Assembly: GCA_031411495.1 (NCBI GenBank)
Contig: JANOBD010000053.1
Span: forward strand, 1 to 64,000
Direction of reading: 5' to 3'
From: JANOBD01 sp031411495
GTDB taxonomy: Bacteria > Planctomycetota > Phycisphaerae > Tepidisphaerales > Tepidisphaeraceae
Length of the DNA stretch: 64,000 nucleotides
Shown piece after piece: positions 52,761-62,027 of this stretch (position 1 is the first letter of the stretch; each line of letters begins with the position of its first letter). A program made the translations under genes and the position numbers. The notes under the pieces are model-generated. The model did not search any database, was not told the DNA's origin, and worked only from the letters and a program-made list of their open reading frames with translations.

Positions 52761-53357
52761 ATTCGCGAACCCGATACGGACGTCATTTGGAGCCACCCCA
52801 ACTGTTCATGGAGCACTCTTTATCAACCGAAAAGCATCGGTTCGGATCACCGCTTCTGGCCAGTATTTGGCAGCCGCTTCGACATCGAGGGCCTATCGCT
52901 GACTGCCAATGGGTGCATCAGGACTTCGATTCGCAAGTGTAGAGCGGGCGCCGAGGTGACGAGGCAGTTTCGATTCGAGCACTCAGCATTCTTCGGGATC
53001 GGTGTCGCGGTCCCGCTCCGGTACACACGATGGACGTATTGTCTCCAAGATCGCTTAGGGCGGACGTGCCCGGCTTACACCCACGATCTTCCTACCTCAA
53101 GCACCCAGAAGATTTCGGATCGCCTCCTTATAATGGATGTAAATGCCGGAGTTTGGATAATTTATGGGGAATCTGCGACGAGGCTATCGAGATTCTTCTA
53201 GAATCGCATTTTTATGATTTCGCCAGAAACACTCCGGTGCTAGGGTGCCCCGGTACCGACATGTTGGGAAGCCGAAGTGGCGGTCCTCGTCCTTCGTCCA
53301 TCTCGTGTCTGGAAAAGCGTAGAGAGAGATTCATTTCTGGTTCTTTGGAGGAGTCAC
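52761..53357. other. Intergenic region between alr and a PEP-CTERM gene
   Basis: 597 bases. The right half contains TATAAT at 53129-53134 without a good -35. Short frames in it have no supporting signal. No repeat or RNA gene is visible. Confidence 0.5.
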
Positions 53358-53987
53358 ATGCTTCGTTCGATCGTTCTTGGCGCGGCAATTCTGGGTCTGG
53401 CATCGCTTGGTTCGGCAGCAACCAATTTGCTGGTGGATCCGAGCTTCGAGTCACCGCTGACGTTTGACGGGCCTCCGTTCATCGGGTCGTGGGAAGGGTT
53501 CTCTGGCAGCCCGAACGCGTCGGCCGCCAACAGCACCGTCTCGCCTCGCAGCGGTGCGGGCCATGTCGCGCTCGCCATTCTTGGCGATGACAACTCGTTC
53601 GCCGGCCTGTTTCAGGATGTCCTGGTTCCGGGGGGCGCGCCGGTCACCTTCTCGGGCTGGCATCGCACGCCGAGCACCGCGTTGGGTGTGGCCACCGAAA
53701 TGCGCATCGAATGGCGCAATGCGACCAGCGAAGTCGGCCGTACGCCGAACCTGCTGACCCTGCCCGGGTCGGCCTATTCGGAGTTCTCGCTCACCGCGAA
53801 CGCTCCGGCCAACGCCGATCGCGGCCGCTTCGTGTACGCGATCCAGACCTTCGGCGGCGAGCCGAACCCTGGTAACAACGGCACCGTTTACCTCGACGAC
53901 TTCTCGGTCGTGGTTCTTCCTGAGCCGACGAGCATCGCCCTCGTCGCGCCGGCTCTTGTTGGCATGCTCCGCCGGACGCGCCGATAA
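53358..53987 (+). CDS. PEP-CTERM secreted protein (CBM-like fold)
   Basis: 209 residues. Signal peptide (LRSIVLGAAILGLASLGSA), a jelly-roll-like domain starting NLLVDPSFESPLTFDGP (the N-x-x-DPSFE start of many PEP-CTERM proteins and carbohydrate-binding-type domains), and the sorting signal LPEPTSIALVAPALVGMLRRTRR. GGAGGAG eight bases upstream decides the start at 53358. Confidence 0.85.
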   Translation: MLRSIVLGAAILGLASLGSAATNLLVDPSFESPLTFDGPPFIGSWEGFSGSPNASAANSTVSPRSGAGHVALAILGDDNSFAGLFQDVLVPGGAPVTFSGWHRTPSTALGVATEMRIEWRNATSEVGRTPNLLTLPGSAYSEFSLTANAPANADRGRFVYAIQTFGGEPNPGNNGTVYLDDFSVVVLPEPTSIALVAPALVGMLRRTRR

Positions 53988-54032
53988 GTGATCGCCGCGA
54001 GACCGGAAGAGTCTCGCTCAGTCAAGTTCAAG

Positions 54033-54069
54033 GACCGCCCGTCGATCGTCGACGGGCGGTCATCTTTTT
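54033..54069 (+). terminator. Strong Rho-independent terminator
   Basis: GACCGCCCGTCGA and TCGACGGGCGGTC are perfect 13-base arms with a three-base loop, followed by ATCTTTTT. Confidence 0.93.
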
Positions 54070-54154
54070 CGGGCATCAAGGTTCTTAAATCGCGCGTACG
54101 GCGGGCGCCAGGGTTCTTCTTCGAGATCAACATTGTTTGTCGGCGATGGATCGA

Positions 54155-55117
54155 TCAATCCCTCACCAACATCAGCATCGCGACGCCCGCAACGGCGATC
54201 AGCGCGCCGATCACCGCGCGCAACGTGATGTGTTCTTTCTGGACGAATGCCGCGATCGGCAGCATCAGAATCGGAACCATGCCGGCGAGCGTTGAGGTCA
54301 CGCCGGCGGGGATGCGCGCCACCGAGCCGTTGAACAGCGAAACGCCGAGAAAGGGCCCCGCGAACGCGCCGATCGTGAGGTAAAGCATCGCCTTGCCGTT
54401 GCCCAGCGCCGCCAGCGTGTCGCGCGTCCGGCGCGTGACGAGGATGAACAGGAGGAACAACGGGATCGCGGCGGCGGCACGGATCTGCGTCGAGGCGAAC
54501 ATGTCGAACCTTCCGTGCGCGAACGCGTGCGAGGTCAACACCGAGCCGACGCCTTGCCCGAGCGCGCCGAGCATCCCGAGCGTGATCCCCCAGCGCGACA
54601 CGGGCACATCGCGGACACGAGGCGGTGTTTGCTGACTTTCGGGATCGGTCAGGCTCGGCGAGGGGAGCGGGCGCATCTTCGACCGCTCGGCCACCACCCA
54701 CATCACGCCGGCGATTGTGATGAAGATGCCCAGCGACTGAAGCGGAACCAGTTTCGTCCCGAGCGCGACAAAGTCGGTGATGGCGGCGAATGCCGGCGCG
54801 AGCGCCATCAGCAACGTCGATCGTCGCGCGCCGATGAGAACGAACGCGCGAAAGAGCGTCAGATCGCCGATGAAGAACCCCACGACGCCGGAGAGAGCAA
54901 GCCACGTCGCCTGGTGAGGCGAGGCGTCCAGCGGCAATGGCCGGCCCCGATAGATGCTGCAGACGACGGTGAGCATCAACACCGCCAGCACCAGTCTGAT
55001 GAGGTTGACCGGGACCGAGCCGGCGCGGCGCGATGCCTCGGCGAACGCCAGTGCACTGAAGGTCCAGCAAAAGGCCGTGCAAAGGCCCAGCAGCGCGCCG
55101 AGGTGGTAGTCGGACAT
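54155..55117 (-). CDS. EamA/DMT-superfamily transporter
   Basis: 320 residues, ten TM segments in two EamA repeats: LGLCTAFCWTFSALAFAEASRR and WGITLGMLGALGQGVGSVLTS mark their starts; LSGVVGFFIGDLTLFRAFVLIGARRS lies in the first. A proton-coupled exporter of a small metabolite, substrate unknown. Start 55117 (MSDYHLGALLG) puts the first TM close to the N-terminus. Confidence 0.85.
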   Translation of the reverse strand: MSDYHLGALLGLCTAFCWTFSALAFAEASRRAGSVPVNLIRLVLAVLMLTVVCSIYRGRPLPLDASPHQATWLALSGVVGFFIGDLTLFRAFVLIGARRSTLLMALAPAFAAITDFVALGTKLVPLQSLGIFITIAGVMWVVAERSKMRPLPSPSLTDPESQQTPPRVRDVPVSRWGITLGMLGALGQGVGSVLTSHAFAHGRFDMFASTQIRAAAAIPLFLLFILVTRRTRDTLAALGNGKAMLYLTIGAFAGPFLGVSLFNGSVARIPAGVTSTLAGMVPILMLPIAAFVQKEHITLRAVIGALIAVAGVAMLMLVRD

Positions 55118-55624
55118 GGGCCGCCGACGGTAGAGGGACGCGTCGATCCGGTCAAAGCCGATGAGGGCCTCGCCACCTTTGCACAAGCGCCACCGACCAA
55201 TTTCCCTTTACGGGGAAGCAAAGCAGCTGGAGCGTCGAGGGCGAACCGAATGCAGGTGCGCCGGAACACCCGATGCCGCCATGTCAATCTGTGCTAAGCA
55301 GGTCGGGATCCGCGCGTGAGCAGCCCCGGCAACACGCGGCTGGGTGATACCGCCGGTCGACGCGTCGTTGGCCGGGTGGGGCAGTCCGGGCGCGAATGTT
55401 CGAGGCGAAATCGATTCCCGCGGCGCGCGTCCGGCCAACGCGTGCGAACCGTCCGATCCGGCGGTCGTCAGGGGGAGACCGAACAATGCAGGAATATGCA
55501 CTGGGTAACCGATTACTTGTCACACCCATCGCGTTCGACGTCCTTGATCTTGTCCTTCCGTTCCCCGACACTCGCCACGACACATTCTTTCGCTTGCGAT
55601 GCGCAGGGCACAGGAGATCCTTTC
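55118..55624. other. Upstream region of xylA
   Basis: 507 bases without a supported gene. An open frame in the xylA reading frame from 55316 looks unlike coding sequence. No xylose-repressor palindrome or riboswitch was seen. Confidence 0.5.
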
Positions 55625-56794
55625 ATGAGCAGTGGTTTCACCCCCGACAAAAAGTACAAGTTCACCTTCGGCCTCTGGACGGTCGGCAACCCCGGCCGCG
55701 ACCCGTTCGGCGGTCCGACCCGGCCGCAGCTCTCCGTCGGCCAGATCTGTGACCTGCTCGGCGACGTCGGCGCGTACGGCGTGAACTTCCACGACAATGA
55801 CATGATCCCCATCGACGCCACGCTCCAGCAGGCAGACGTGATCAAGAAAGAAATGCGCAAGGGCCTGAAGGACAACGGCCTGACGGTGCCGATGGCGACG
55901 ACGAACCTCTTCAGCGATCCGGTTTTCAAAGACGGCGCGTTCACCAGCAACAACGCCAAGATCCGCGCCTACGCGATCCAGAAAACCATGCGTGCGATGG
56001 ATCTCGGCGCCGAGTTCGGCGCGAAGATCTACGTCTTCTGGGGCGGCCGCGAAGGCGTCGAGAGTGATGCCACCAAGAATCCGGTCGACGCCATCAAGCG
56101 CTTCCGCGAAGCGATCGACTTCCTGTGCGAGTATTCGATCGAGAAAAACTACGGCTACAAGTTCGCGTTCGAAGCCAAGCCCAACGAACCGCGCGGACAC
56201 ATCTACTTCGCCGTCACCGGCAGCTATCTCGCGTTTATCCCCACGTTGAAGCACGCCGACATGTGCGGCGTGAACCCGGAGGTCGCCCACGAGCACATGG
56301 CAGGGCTCAACTTCGTTCACCAAGTGGCGGCTGCGCTGGAAAGCAAGAAGCTCTTCCACATCGATCTCAATGATCAGGAGTTCGGCCGCTACGACCAGGA
56401 CTTCCGCTTCGGCAGCGTGAACCCGAAGCACGCGTTCTTCCTCGTGAAACTGCTCGAAGACTACAAGTACAACGGCCCGCGCCATTTCGATGGCCACGCC
56501 TTCCGCCAGAGCGACTACGAGGATGTGAAGGAGTTCGCCCGCGGCTGCATGCGGACGTACCAGCTCATGGCCGAGAAGGCCAAGAAGTGGAACGAGGACA
56601 AGGAAATCCAGCAACTGGTTCGCGAGGTCAACGTGCAGGACCAGGGCCTCTCGAAGCTGACCAAGGAATACTCCACCGGCAACGCGAAGAAGTTGCTCGA
56701 AGCGAATCTCGATCGCGAAGAGCTGGCCAAGGCAAGGTTGCCTTATGAGCGGCTGGATCAGTTGACGATGGAAGTGCTGTTCGGCACGCGGTAG
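55625..56794 (+). CDS. xylA: Xylose isomerase
   Basis: 389 residues, the short (actinobacterial, class I) length. FTFGLWTVGNPGRDPFGGPTRP, VNFHDNDMIP (catalytic His-Asp), VFWGGREG, FAFEAKPNEPRGH and LNDQEFGRYDQDFRFG carry the metal-binding Glu, Asp and Lys residues. Converts D-xylose to D-xylulose, and D-glucose to D-fructose in vitro. The site usually HFDYKxxR reads HFDGHAFRQ, a variation. No xylB or transporter is adjacent. Confidence 0.95.
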   Translation: MSSGFTPDKKYKFTFGLWTVGNPGRDPFGGPTRPQLSVGQICDLLGDVGAYGVNFHDNDMIPIDATLQQADVIKKEMRKGLKDNGLTVPMATTNLFSDPVFKDGAFTSNNAKIRAYAIQKTMRAMDLGAEFGAKIYVFWGGREGVESDATKNPVDAIKRFREAIDFLCEYSIEKNYGYKFAFEAKPNEPRGHIYFAVTGSYLAFIPTLKHADMCGVNPEVAHEHMAGLNFVHQVAAALESKKLFHIDLNDQEFGRYDQDFRFGSVNPKHAFFLVKLLEDYKYNGPRHFDGHAFRQSDYEDVKEFARGCMRTYQLMAEKAKKWNEDKEIQQLVREVNVQDQGLSKLTKEYSTGNAKKLLEANLDREELAKARLPYERLDQLTMEVLFGTR

Positions 56795-57026
56795 GAGTGA
56801 TGTGAGGGATTTGATTGAAGACCCGTGTTCGCTTTTAGCTCACAGCGCGGCGTGATTGCGCATTGGAAGCGCGAACGGGTCTTGAAAACTCACGCCGCGC
56901 TGTGAGCCTCGAGCGAACACGCGGGTCCAGAAACCTCTCGCAATTCTGAATACTCACCGTTACCGTCGCCATCATGCACTCCGACTCGAAGCGTCGGCGG
57001 CATATCATCCTCAACACGCGCTGCTC
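56795..57026. other. Spacer containing the left palindrome of the REPtron-like unit
   Basis: 232 bases between xylA and the transposase-like gene. It holds the 56820-56927 palindrome. Codons in the reading frame of the following gene remain open up to about 56960 and resemble its N-terminus (HHALRLEASAAYHPQHAL), so that gene may begin earlier at a non-ATG codon. Confidence 0.5.
56820..56927. repeat. Long palindromic repeat, left copy
   Basis: Arm 56820-56855 (GACCCGTGTTCGC..AGCTCACAGCGCGGCGTGA) is the near reverse complement of 56890-56927 (TCACGCCGCGCTGTGAGC..GCGAACACGCGGGTC). About 36-38 bases per arm, a spacer of 34 bases. The core GCTCACAGCGCGGCGTGA is shared exactly with the copy at 57578. 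Confidence 0.9.
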
Positions 57027-57509
57027 TTGGCTTCATGGGATCCTCGCGGGTTTCGCGACCACCATCATCGCATCCACTCCAGCGGCGACTATCGCAATCC
57101 ACCACCCGCAGGCGAACACGCGGGGCTTCATCGCTGGATGAAAAAACGTGCGGAACCGAAAGTCGTGTTCGAAGAGTCACTTTGGCAGACAATCGCAGAC
57201 GCAATTCGATTCAAGCTTGACGAGCGTCACCACGACCTTGTGGCGATCGCAGTGGGTGCCGTCCATGTCCATGTTCTGGCCAACCTGCCTGACGACCCGG
57301 CTGCCTACAAACACGAAATCGGTGTCGCGAAGCGATTCACCACTGAGCAAGTGAAAGACTGTCTCACCGGCCAACTCTGGGCGCAGGGCGGCACGTTCAA
57401 GCCGATTCGCGATCGCGCCCATCCGGTAAACGTCTTTCACTACATTACTGCGAAACAGAAACCCGCATGGGTGTGGGATCGGAAGATCGGCGGGAGGTTG
57501 GTGGAGTGA
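57027..57509 (+). CDS. REP-associated tyrosine transposase-like protein
   Basis: 160 residues from TTG 57027. AVGAVHVHVLANLPDD contains the HUH-type HxH pair of IS200/RAYT (Y1) transposases, and NVFHYITAKQKPAWVWD near the C-terminus offers the Tyr. The N-terminal HHHRIHSSGDYRNPPPAG and the basic KKRAEPK are further features. RAYTs cut and join REP hairpins as single strands. The gene lies between two copies of a long palindrome, the REPtron layout. The exact start is unclear, since coding-like sequence extends upstream. Confidence 0.6.
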   Translation: MASWDPRGFRDHHHRIHSSGDYRNPPPAGEHAGLHRWMKKRAEPKVVFEESLWQTIADAIRFKLDERHHDLVAIAVGAVHVHVLANLPDDPAAYKHEIGVAKRFTTEQVKDCLTGQLWAQGGTFKPIRDRAHPVNVFHYITAKQKPAWVWDRKIGGRLVE

Positions 57510-57764
57510 GCCGGGCACTGTGCGGAGAGTCCTCTGGATAGAAGAGCCTCTGCTGTAGAAGACCTGTTATTGGACAAGACCCGCGTGTTCGCCTTCGGCT
57601 CACAGCGCGGCGTGAGGAGTTAACCTGAGGCCTATTGTGTCCGCCACGCCGCGTTGTGAGCGTCAAGCGAACACGCGGGTCCATCCCAAAACACAAGGGC
57701 ACGCAGATTTTCCCTGTTCTCCGCCCCTTCCGCAGGTAACCTGCTTCACCTGCAAAGGAACCGC
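57510..57764. other. Spacer containing the right palindrome
   Basis: 255 bases, mostly the 57578-57681 palindrome, then the leader of the dehydrogenase gene, ending AAAGGAACCGC before ATG 57765. No gene. Confidence 0.6.
57578..57681. repeat. Long palindromic repeat, right copy
   Basis: Arm 57578-57615 (GACCCGCGTGTTCGC..GGCTCACAGCGCGGCGTGA) and arm 57645-57681 (CACGCCGCGTTGTGAGC..AAGCGAACACGCGGGTC). Same orientation and nearly the same sequence as the left copy; the loop differs completely. Confidence 0.9.
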
Positions 57765-60700
57765 ATGACCTCGCTGCCGCAGCTATCGAACTCCGCCGAT
57801 CTCGAACGACTTGCATCCAGGCTGCGCGGCATCCTGCGCGGCGAAGTCCGCTTCTCTACGCACGATCGATTGCTCTATTCGACCGACGCGTCGGTGTACC
57901 AGGTGACGCCGCTGGGCGTCGTCACGCCGGTGGATGCTGACGATGTGACGGCATTGATGCGCTTTGCGGACCATGAGAAGGTGCCGGTGCTCCCGCGCGG
58001 CGGCGGAACATCGCTCGCCGGGCAGTGTACGAACCGTGCCGTCGTGGCCGACCTCTCACCACATTTTCGCAAGGTACTCACCGTCGACATCGAGAAGGGC
58101 GAGTGTCTGGTCGAGCCGGGTATCGGCGTCGATGAACTCAACCGCGCGCTCGCGGCGAAGAACGTGCCGCTCTTTTTCGCGCCAGATCCGGCGACGAGTG
58201 CCCACTGCGCCATCGGCGGCTGCATCGGCAACAACGCGGCCGGCGCGCGGTCGATACAGTATGGCCGCACGAGCGAGAACCTGCTCGGCGTCGAAGTGGT
58301 CCTGCCCGGCGGCGACAAGCTGTGGCTCGAACCCGGCGCGGGCGCGCGCGATCACCGCGCGCTCACGCTGGCCTATCGTGTGGCCGACCTTTGCCGCGAA
58401 TATGCCGACCTGATTCGCGCGCGTTTCCCCAAAACCATTCGTCGTAACGCGGGCTACGGGCTCGACCTCGTTCTCAAGCAACTCGACGCCGGCGTCGCCG
58501 AGCGCGAATTGGATCTCTCGGGCCTCATCTGTGGAAGCGAAGGCACGTTGGCGATGATCACCCGCGCCAAGCTGAAGCTCCATCCGATTCCGAAAGTGCG
58601 CGGCCTGGCGATCCTCGCGTTCGCGACCCTCGAAGATGCGATGGACGCGGTTGTGCCGATCGTGGGAACCAACCCCAGCGCGGTGGAACTGCTCGACGAC
58701 GTCGTCCTGGACGCGGCTCGGCTGAACAACGAGTGCAGGAAATACCTCTCGCTGGTTCCACCCGCTGGCGGCATTGAGCCGAAGGCGATTTTGTATGTGG
58801 AATACCAGTCGACGGAAGATGCGAAAGCAATCGAGGCGAAGTTTGCCGAGCTCAAGGCGCTCTCAAGCCTGGGTCGCGCGGCCCTTGCCACCTATCTGGA
58901 CGCGGCGTCGATGGGCAAACTCTGGGCGCTCCGCAAGGCCGGCGAGCCGCTCCTGCATGGCATGCCCGGCAACCGCAAGCCGCAGACGTTCGTGGAAGAC
59001 AACGCCGTGCCGGTCGAGAACCTCGCGCGGTTCGTCGTCGAGTTTAAGAAGATCGTCGCGCGGCACGGCACCCATGCCGCGTATTACGCGCACGCGTCCG
59101 TCGGCGTGTTGCACGTTCGACCGCTGATCGATCTCCATGCCGACGCCGATCGCGAGATCATGCGCAAGATCGCGGTGGAGGTGGCCGACCTGGCCCGCGA
59201 CTGCGGCGGCGTGATGAGCGGCGAGCACGGCGACGGCCGCGTTCGCGGACCGCTGCTCGAGCGCTTCTACGGCCCGGAATTGATGACCGCGTTCCGCAAG
59301 CTCAAGGCGATCTTCGATCCAAACGGCATCATGAACCCGGGAATGATCGTCGATGTCGGACCGATCGAATCGATCACCGACAATCTGCGGACCGACGAAG
59401 TGACGCACGGCGCGCCGGTCGATCAGATCGACACGTACTACGACTACGAAGACCAGCACGGCTTCCGCGGCGCGGCCGAGATGTGCAACGGCGCCGGCGT
59501 CTGTCGCAAGACCAGCGGCGGCACGATGTGCCCGAGCTACCGCGGCACGCTCGATGAACGCCATGCCACGCGGGGTCGCGGCAACGCGCTGCGCATGGCG
59601 ATCAGCGGGCAGTTTTCGAAACACGATCGCCACGGAGCCAAGCCGACGCCCGATTGGAACGATCCCGCGACGAAGCAAACCCTCGACCTCTGCTTGAGCT
59701 GCAAGGCCTGCAAGAGCGAGTGCCCGAGCAACGTCGACATCTCGCGCCTCAAGGCCGAGTACCAGGCGCAGAGTTACAAGCTTACGGGCGCGCCATTGAA
59801 AGCGCGCGTGTTCGGACACGTGCGGAAACTGAATGAGCTCGGCTCGATCCTGCCCGGTGTCGCGAACTTCGTGAACCGGATCGGCTTGGTTCGATCGATT
59901 CTGAATCGCGTGCTCCATCTCGCACCGCAGCGCTCGATGCCGCCGTTTGGGAAGTCGCTGTACAGCTGGTTCCGCAAGCGGGACGCGGATGTGCGAAAGC
60001 AGAGTCGCTCGCAAACAGCCAATTCGAACCCCCTCACCCTAACCCTCTCCCCCGAGTACCGGGGCGAGGGGACCAAAAATGCAACGCGGCCGAAAGTCGT
60101 CTTCTACGCCGACTGCTTCGCCACCTACAACGAGCCCCACGTCGGCCAGGCCGCGATCAAAGTGTTGCAGGCGTGCGGGTACGAAGTGTTTATGCCGAGT
60201 GTCGGCTGTTGCGGCCGGGCGATGATGTCGACCGGTCTGCTCAAGGACGCGATCTGGGAGGCCGATCAGGTGCTTCTCAAGCTGCGGCCGCTGATCGATG
60301 ACGAGAACGTCGTCGCGATCGTCGCGTGCGAGCCGAGTTGTGTGAGCGCATTCAAGGACGACTGGCTGCAGCTCAAGCTCACCACCTCGATGGAGACGCG
60401 CAAAAAGCTCGCGAGCAAGGCGATGATGGTCGAGGAGTTCGTCGAGGCGTTCTGGGACAAGCATCCGACGCGGCCGACGATCAAGCCCCAAAACCTCGAC
60501 GTCATCCTGCACGGCCACTGCCATCAGAAGGCGCTCTGGGGCGATGTCACCAGCAGCGCGCTGCTGAAGCGCCTCGTCGGCGAGGGTTCCGCATCGGCAG
60601 GAGGTCGCGTCACCACGCTCGCCTCTGGCTGCTGCGGCATGGCCGGCTCGTTCGGGTACGACGCGAGCAAGTACGAACTCTCGATGAGGATCGGCGAACT

Positions 60701-60848
60701 CAGCGTCTTCCCGCCCATCCGCGCCGCCGCGAAGGAGACGGTCATCTGCGCGCCAGGAACGAGTTGCCGCCACCAGATCCACGATGGCACTCAGCGTCAC
60801 GCGCTCCATCCGATCGAACTCGCCGCGAAATTGATGTCAGTCGATTGA
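57765..60848 (+). CDS. Fused FAD/Fe-S dehydrogenase (D-lactate or 2-hydroxyacid type)
   Basis: 1027 residues. FAD_binding_4 domain about 40-200 (VLPRGGGTSLAGQC, GCIGNNAAGARSIQYGRT), FAD-oxidase C-terminal domain to about 530 (GEHGDGRVRGPLLERFYG), a ferredoxin domain with two 4Fe-4S sites (CNGAGVCRKTSGGTMCPS and CLSCKACKSECPS, about 570-660), and a CCG/heterodisulfide-reductase-like tail (GCCGRAMM, HGHCHQKALWGD, GCCGMAGSFGY). It resembles GlcD fused to GlcF, and oxidises a D-2-hydroxyacid (lactate, glycolate or 2-hydroxyglutarate) to pass electrons to the quinone pool. A repeat is inserted in frame near residues 755-770. Confidence 0.9.
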   Translation: MTSLPQLSNSADLERLASRLRGILRGEVRFSTHDRLLYSTDASVYQVTPLGVVTPVDADDVTALMRFADHEKVPVLPRGGGTSLAGQCTNRAVVADLSPHFRKVLTVDIEKGECLVEPGIGVDELNRALAAKNVPLFFAPDPATSAHCAIGGCIGNNAAGARSIQYGRTSENLLGVEVVLPGGDKLWLEPGAGARDHRALTLAYRVADLCREYADLIRARFPKTIRRNAGYGLDLVLKQLDAGVAERELDLSGLICGSEGTLAMITRAKLKLHPIPKVRGLAILAFATLEDAMDAVVPIVGTNPSAVELLDDVVLDAARLNNECRKYLSLVPPAGGIEPKAILYVEYQSTEDAKAIEAKFAELKALSSLGRAALATYLDAASMGKLWALRKAGEPLLHGMPGNRKPQTFVEDNAVPVENLARFVVEFKKIVARHGTHAAYYAHASVGVLHVRPLIDLHADADREIMRKIAVEVADLARDCGGVMSGEHGDGRVRGPLLERFYGPELMTAFRKLKAIFDPNGIMNPGMIVDVGPIESITDNLRTDEVTHGAPVDQIDTYYDYEDQHGFRGAAEMCNGAGVCRKTSGGTMCPSYRGTLDERHATRGRGNALRMAISGQFSKHDRHGAKPTPDWNDPATKQTLDLCLSCKACKSECPSNVDISRLKAEYQAQSYKLTGAPLKARVFGHVRKLNELGSILPGVANFVNRIGLVRSILNRVLHLAPQRSMPPFGKSLYSWFRKRDADVRKQSRSQTANSNPLTLTLSPEYRGEGTKNATRPKVVFYADCFATYNEPHVGQAAIKVLQACGYEVFMPSVGCCGRAMMSTGLLKDAIWEADQVLLKLRPLIDDENVVAIVACEPSCVSAFKDDWLQLKLTTSMETRKKLASKAMMVEEFVEAFWDKHPTRPTIKPQNLDVILHGHCHQKALWGDVTSSALLKRLVGEGSASAGGRVTTLASGCCGMAGSFGYDASKYELSMRIGELSVFPPIRAAAKETVICAPGTSCRHQIHDGTQRHALHPIELAAKLMSVD
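60029..60074 (+). repeat. Repeat inserted in frame within the dehydrogenase gene
   Basis: The bases give CCCTCACCCTAACCCTCTCC then CCGAGTACCGGGGCGAGGGG (in two pieces), a known type of short palindromic repeat. It encodes PLTLTLSPEYRGEG, located in the linker between the ferredoxin and CCG domains, and keeps the frame open. A related copy is at 29616-29659 in reverse orientation. Confidence 0.85.
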
Positions 60849-60951
60849 CCGTGATTCCACTTTAGGCCCGCTTTTCTAATCGCGCACCGCTCGCCGCCGA
60901 CGGACACGACTTCTAACTTCGTCCGCTCGACTTTTCCCGACCTCGTGACCA

Positions 60952-61839
60952 GTGACCTTGAACGAAGGGCCGACCGTGTTCGAACTCCTTGCCGCCGCGT
61001 CCACTCAAACTGCCGACGGGCACGGCGGCGTCGGCGCGATCACCTCGCTCTGGACCGTGCAGGCGGCGGTCGCGCTGTTCACGCTGACGTTGCTCGAGAT
61101 CGTCCTGGGCATCGACAACATCATCTTCATCTCCATCCTGTCGAAAAAGCTCGGCCCCGACCGCGCCGACAAGGCCCGTGTGATCGGCTTGGCGCTGGCG
61201 ATGATCATGCGGGTCGGCCTGCTTCTTTCCATCAGCTGGATCATGAGCCTCACCAACGCCGTGCCCATCCTGAGCGGCGTGATTCAGCCGATGCTCGGCA
61301 ACGAACAGCCCTTTAACTGGCGCGACGTCATCCTCCTCGTCGGCGGCCTGTTCCTGATTTACAAGAGCGTCACCGAGATCCATGAGAAACTCGAAGGTGA
61401 GGAACACGAACAGTCGGTCGGCACCGGCGTCTCGTTCTCGAGCGTTCTCGTCCAGATCCTCATCATGGACCTGATCTTCTCGCTCGACAGCGTGATTACC
61501 GCGGTCGGAATGGTCCAGACGGCGCCCGAGCATCGCAGTGTCGGCCTGACGATCATGATCACCGCCATCGTCATCTCGATCGGCGTGATGTTGTTCGCCA
61601 GCAAGTCGATCGCGGACTTCGTCGATCGACACCCGACGATCAAGATGCTGGCGCTTTCATTCCTCGTGCTGATCGGCGCGGTGCTGATCGTGGACGCCAC
61701 CCATCGCCATGTGCCCAAGGGATACATCTATTTCAGCATGGCGTTCGCGATCGGCGTCGAACTTTTGAACATGAAACTCCGCCGACGGGCCACGCCGGTT
61801 CATTTGAAACACAAGATCGTGGGCTCGATTTCCGGATGA
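60952..61839 (+). CDS. TerC family integral membrane protein
   Basis: 295 residues, about seven to eight TM segments. TLLEIVLGIDNIIFISILSKKL and LIMDLIFSLDSVITAVGM carry the paired ExxxGxDN and DxxFSxDS acidic motifs of TerC/YceF/Alx-type proteins. These export or handle metals (Mn2+, or tellurite-related) across the membrane. No yybP-ykoY riboswitch was recognisable in the 103-base leader. It lies upstream of the Ca2+/H+ exchanger in the same direction. Confidence 0.9.
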   Translation: MTLNEGPTVFELLAAASTQTADGHGGVGAITSLWTVQAAVALFTLTLLEIVLGIDNIIFISILSKKLGPDRADKARVIGLALAMIMRVGLLLSISWIMSLTNAVPILSGVIQPMLGNEQPFNWRDVILLVGGLFLIYKSVTEIHEKLEGEEHEQSVGTGVSFSSVLVQILIMDLIFSLDSVITAVGMVQTAPEHRSVGLTIMITAIVISIGVMLFASKSIADFVDRHPTIKMLALSFLVLIGAVLIVDATHRHVPKGYIYFSMAFAIGVELLNMKLRRRATPVHLKHKIVGSISG

Positions 61840-62027
61840 AGCGCGACATCGACTGCGCGGCCGGGATCGCCGCCACCAATCGAAGCCGGCTGTGCGGCTT
61901 GATATGGCCCCATCGTTACTCCTGGGCCTGTGCAGTGTGAACGAGCCGGACGATCCTGTAGGAATCGATGTCGTCGGGGCCCCGCCCCGGTGGAATGACG
62001 CATTACTTCGTGCACAATGCGCCCGCA

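Noticed and set aside
60849..60951. Possible yybP-ykoY manganese riboswitch in front of terC
   Set aside because: The 103-base leader lacks the conserved paired loops of that class; no other riboswitch fold was evident.
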